A stretch of DNA of 54,445 bases from Asbonarchaeum sp964517675 (lineage in GTDB: Archaea > Nanohalarchaeota > Nanosalinia > Nanosalinales > Nanoanaerosalinaceae), in assembly GCA_964517675.1 (NCBI GenBank), contig CAZFEL010000006.1:1-54445 (forward strand), read 5' to 3'. Positions 52,053 through 54,445 of this stretch are shown here, one piece after another; the stretch's first letter is position 1; the number at the start of each line of letters is the position of its first letter. The notes beneath the pieces are model-generated. The model did not search any database, was not told the DNA's origin, and saw only the letters and a list, made by a program, of their open reading frames with translations. The translations under genes were made by a program, and so were the position numbers.

Positions 52053-54308
52053 TTATTCCTTGTCCGCAGCCGCATCGAGGTACCGTCCACGCTCGTCCAC
52101 GTACTCCAGGAACGTCCCGTAGATCGGCTCCGAGCCGATCGTCGTGCTGTCCCCGACCACGACCAGCTTCCGCCGGGCGCGGGTCAGGGCCACGTTGAGC
52201 CGCCGGACATCCCGGAGGAACCCGACACGGGAGGCATCGTTGCTCCGTGTCAGCGAGATCAGGACCGCCTCTTTCTCCCTGCCCTGGAACCCATCGACCG
52301 TATCGACCTCGACGGTCTCCTCATCGACCATATCGCGGATGCACTCGACCTGGTCCGTGTACGGGGCGATGACAGCGATATCCGCTGGTTCCATGCCCGC
52401 AGCCAGCAGGTCCTCGACCATCTCCGTGATCAACTCAGCCTCCAGCTCGTTGTCCTTCGAGGTCGAGCCCTCCCGGGACCGCTCCTCTGCCTCGAGGCCG
52501 GAGGTATCGAGGAACACCACCAAGGCGGCCGGGTCCAGGACCTCGGTCATCCGGTCGCTGAACGCCGTCGTGTCGATATCGAGGTCCGCAAGGGTATGGT
52601 CCCGGACCGTCGCGTCCGCCTCCAGCCGGCCGTCGTAGAACTGGCCGCTGGAGAAGTCCATGATGTCCTCGTGCATCCTGTACTGCACCGTCAGCATGTC
52701 CGCTATGCGGTCCCCGTGGTCCTCGATCAGGCGCTCGAACAGCGTCCCCCCGAGGCCCTTGTCCTCGGCCTCCTGACTTTTGACAGTCGGAGGGAGCTGG
52801 CGGTGGTCCCCGGCCATCACGACCTCATCGGCCTTCGTGATCGGGATCAGGCAGGACGGCTCCGTCGCCTGGGTGGCCTCATCGAGGACGAGGGTATCGA
52901 AGTGCCGGTCCTCCAGCAGCTCGCTCCCAGCCGTCGAGTTCGTCGTACAGACCACGTCTGCCTCCTCGATGATCTCCGCGATTGCCTTCTTCTCCAGCCT
53001 ATCGCTTTCCTCGAACAGCTCATCCGCTTCGTCCTGGAAATCGAGCCATTCCGCCATCTCCTCGATCTTCTCGGCAGGCACGCCGCGGGAGCCCTCACCA
53101 CGCTCGGCGAGGCGCCTGATGTGTTCGTCCGACATGCCTCTCCGGTACCGGCCCGGCGGCGCGGTCAGCTCGTCCTGCTCATCAAGGACATCGAAGGCCT
53201 GCTCGCGGATCTCACGGGACTGCTGGTAGGTCTCCGACTCCTCGAGCAATGCATCCAGTGTGTGCTCGCGGAGCCCCTGGGTGACACGGGCCGGATGGCC
53301 GACCCGGACCGCGTCGACATCCTGCTCCAGGAGGAACTCCAGGATGGTATCGACTGCCGTGTTGGACGCCGCGGTGACAAGGACCGATTTGTCGGCGGCG
53401 ATCACCTGGCGGATGACCTCCACGACCGTGGTCGTCTTGCCTGTCCCGGGCGGCCCGTGGATGAGATAGACCTCATCGGCTCCCATGGAACGCCGGACCG
53501 CCTCCCGCTGGGGATCGTTGAGCTCCTCGTTGTACCATGTATCAATATCGCTCTTTGCGGGCTCGGCCGGGTCCTTGTCCCCTGTGATGACCGATCGGAG
53601 CTCGAGGAGACGCCCCTCTGCCTCTTCCAGTTCTTCAAGGGCCGTCTTCATCCGCTGGTAGGTTATATCGTTGACGTACAGGTCCACACGGAGTCCCTTG
53701 CCGGTGAGGAAGCCGTCCGGCTGCTCGTCAAAGACGACGGTGATGGAGTGACCGGTCATCTCCGTGACAGTCCCTGTCGGGTTGTCATCCCGCAGCGGGT
53801 CCTCCTTCGAGATCATGACGAGATCACCGACCGCTATCTCCGTGTCGGGCAGCTCCTCGCCCTCCCGGGTCTTCATGAACGTGATGCGGTGACCCTCGAT
53901 CGATTCGCCCTCATCCCACCCCCGCATGGTGACCAGGGCACGGCCTTTTGCCTCCCGCTCAGGCCCGGAGAGGTCCCGGATCTCGGCCTCGTGCTGGCGC
54001 ATCTCTTCCTCCCGCTCGAGCTCGATGAGGTGGTCGTACCTGTCGACGTAGGAGGAGGCGTGATCGTGTTCCTCGGCCTCCCCGTCCTCGATCCTGCGGA
54101 CGGTGACCTCGGAGTGACCGACCCTGTTGTCGTCCATCTTCTCGACGACGAGGTCAACGACGTTGGCATCGATCTCGACTGTCGCGTAGCCGTCCTTGAT
54201 CTCGATGTTGCCGATGAGCTCTCCTGAGATCTCGGCCTGGTGGCTGATCGCCCCGACGATGTCACCGGGTCCTTCGTCCTCAAGGCCCTCGATCAGAATC
54301 TTCCGCAT
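52053..54308 (-). CDS. SMUBP2/Upf1-like superfamily 1 helicase with an N-terminal DbpA-like RNA-binding domain
   Basis: The protein has 751 residues from the ATG at 54308, 28 bases after a TATA-like ATTAAAAT (plus strand 54333-54340). The helicase core has GPPGTGKTTT, the Walker B DEATQ, GDHRQLPPTV, YRMHEDIM, VDTVDGFQGREKE and LNVALTRAR, as in IGHMBP2/Upf1-like and related archaeal helicases. Residues 1-72 (LIEGLEDEGPGDIVGAISH ... IGNIEI ... ATVEI) fit the DbpA RRM-like RNA-binding domain, usually found at the C-terminus of a DEAD-box helicase. The combination suggests action on RNA or on RNA/DNA. It diverges from the gene at 54398. Confidence 0.85.
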   Translation of the reverse strand: MRKILIEGLEDEGPGDIVGAISHQAEISGELIGNIEIKDGYATVEIDANVVDLVVEKMDDNRVGHSEVTVRRIEDGEAEEHDHASSYVDRYDHLIELEREEEMRQHEAEIRDLSGPEREAKGRALVTMRGWDEGESIEGHRITFMKTREGEELPDTEIAVGDLVMISKEDPLRDDNPTGTVTEMTGHSITVVFDEQPDGFLTGKGLRVDLYVNDITYQRMKTALEELEEAEGRLLELRSVITGDKDPAEPAKSDIDTWYNEELNDPQREAVRRSMGADEVYLIHGPPGTGKTTTVVEVIRQVIAADKSVLVTAASNTAVDTILEFLLEQDVDAVRVGHPARVTQGLREHTLDALLEESETYQQSREIREQAFDVLDEQDELTAPPGRYRRGMSDEHIRRLAERGEGSRGVPAEKIEEMAEWLDFQDEADELFEESDRLEKKAIAEIIEEADVVCTTNSTAGSELLEDRHFDTLVLDEATQATEPSCLIPITKADEVVMAGDHRQLPPTVKSQEAEDKGLGGTLFERLIEDHGDRIADMLTVQYRMHEDIMDFSSGQFYDGRLEADATVRDHTLADLDIDTTAFSDRMTEVLDPAALVVFLDTSGLEAEERSREGSTSKDNELEAELITEMVEDLLAAGMEPADIAVIAPYTDQVECIRDMVDEETVEVDTVDGFQGREKEAVLISLTRSNDASRVGFLRDVRRLNVALTRARRKLVVVGDSTTIGSEPIYGTFLEYVDERGRYLDAAADKE

Positions 54309-54397
54309 GGTGGAGAATGCGGGCACCGAGGCATTAAAATCTGGCGAACCAGCCGGGCCAGCGTAGTCATTTAAACCAGCGCCCACAACTATCCCTC
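54309..54397. promoter_or_regulatory. Divergent promoter between the SMUBP2-like helicase and the right-edge gene
   Basis: The minus-strand TATA-like box (54333-54340) is centred 28 bases before the helicase ATG at 54308. The plus-strand TTTAAAC (54370-54376) is centred 25 bases before the ATG at 54398. Confidence 0.6.
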
Positions 54398-54445
54398 ATG
54401 CCGAGTAAGGAAGAGCAGCTGCAGGACCCGCTGGCGGATATCAAG
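54398..54445 (+). CDS. N-terminal fragment of an unknown protein, cut by the window edge
   Basis: The first 16 codons read MPSKEEQLQDPLADIK. A TTTAAAC box is centred 25 bases before the ATG, so it is probably leaderless. The sequence closely matches the N-terminus of the gene truncated at the left edge (48 down to 1), so the two are probably paralogues. The family is not recognised. Confidence 0.55.
   Translation, partial: MPSKEEQLQDPLADIK

Noticed and set aside
52002..54227. A 741-codon plus-strand open frame opposite the SMUBP2-like helicase
   Set aside because: The minus strand carries every helicase motif and a TATA box at the right spacing; the plus frame shows no domain.

Overview
The window looks like a piece of an archaeal chromosome, most likely from a salt-adapted DPANN-type lineage such as Nanohaloarchaeota. 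What I see: a single-domain archaeal histone, an archaeal-type tyrosyl-tRNA synthetase, an XPD/Rad3-like helicase, NadM-type adenylyltransferases, type IV pilin-like proteins, strongly acidic proteins, and TATA-like boxes centred about 25-28 bases before the start codon of most first genes, which points to leaderless transcription. The lineage is an inference. It rests on the acidic proteins, the compact genes and the giant LamG surface proteins, which are known from DPANN archaea. The sequence is GC-rich, with C/G preferred at third codon positions.

Layout. (1) 1-3.2 kb: a minus-strand pair (a RecA/KaiC-like domain fused to a COG2229-type GTPase, then the first 16 codons of an unknown gene) diverges from an XPD-like helicase. 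(2) 3.3-42.1 kb: a continuous plus-strand block of secreted or membrane proteins. It holds a small anchored protein, two giant LamG proteins of about 4,100-4,200 residues, five tandem secreted beta-propeller-like proteins with overlapping or abutting ends, an Ig-repeat protein coupled to a type IV pilin-like gene, a second pilin, an unknown acidic protein, a secreted protein consisting almost only of the C-terminal module found in the giants, and a further anchored protein. (3) 42.1-54.4 kb: housekeeping and small metabolic genes on both strands, including a zinc-ribbon miniprotein, GNAT, THUMP-methyltransferase-like protein, YqeG-type HAD protein, histone, a broken membrane-protein gene, an AhpD-like protein, two tandem NadM-like genes, a hexapeptide acyltransferase, tyrS, a methyltransferase, a HAD pseudoenzyme, a PEBP protein, a degenerate Nudix protein and a DbpA-RRM/SMUBP2-like helicase. 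The window ends at the start of a gene whose N-terminus resembles the one truncated at the left edge.

The block at 3.3-42.1 kb is the best candidate for an undescribed system. Four proteins end in the same roughly 260-280 residue module, and one of them is little else. The giants are built by repeatedly inserting beta-sandwich domains inside other beta-sandwich domains. They are organised in four long super-repeat cycles, each with one position that holds a different cargo domain. The propeller operon, pilins and Ig protein all lie on the same strand beside them. I infer a cell-surface apparatus for attachment or recognition, perhaps of a host cell. The sequence does not prove this, and no protease, S-layer anchor signal or pilus motor is visible here.

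A second theme is proteins that keep a fold but lack catalytic residues: the HAD protein at 50.3 kb, the Nudix protein at 51.5 kb, the THUMP-methyltransferase at 43 kb, and the RecA-like half of the GTPase fusion.
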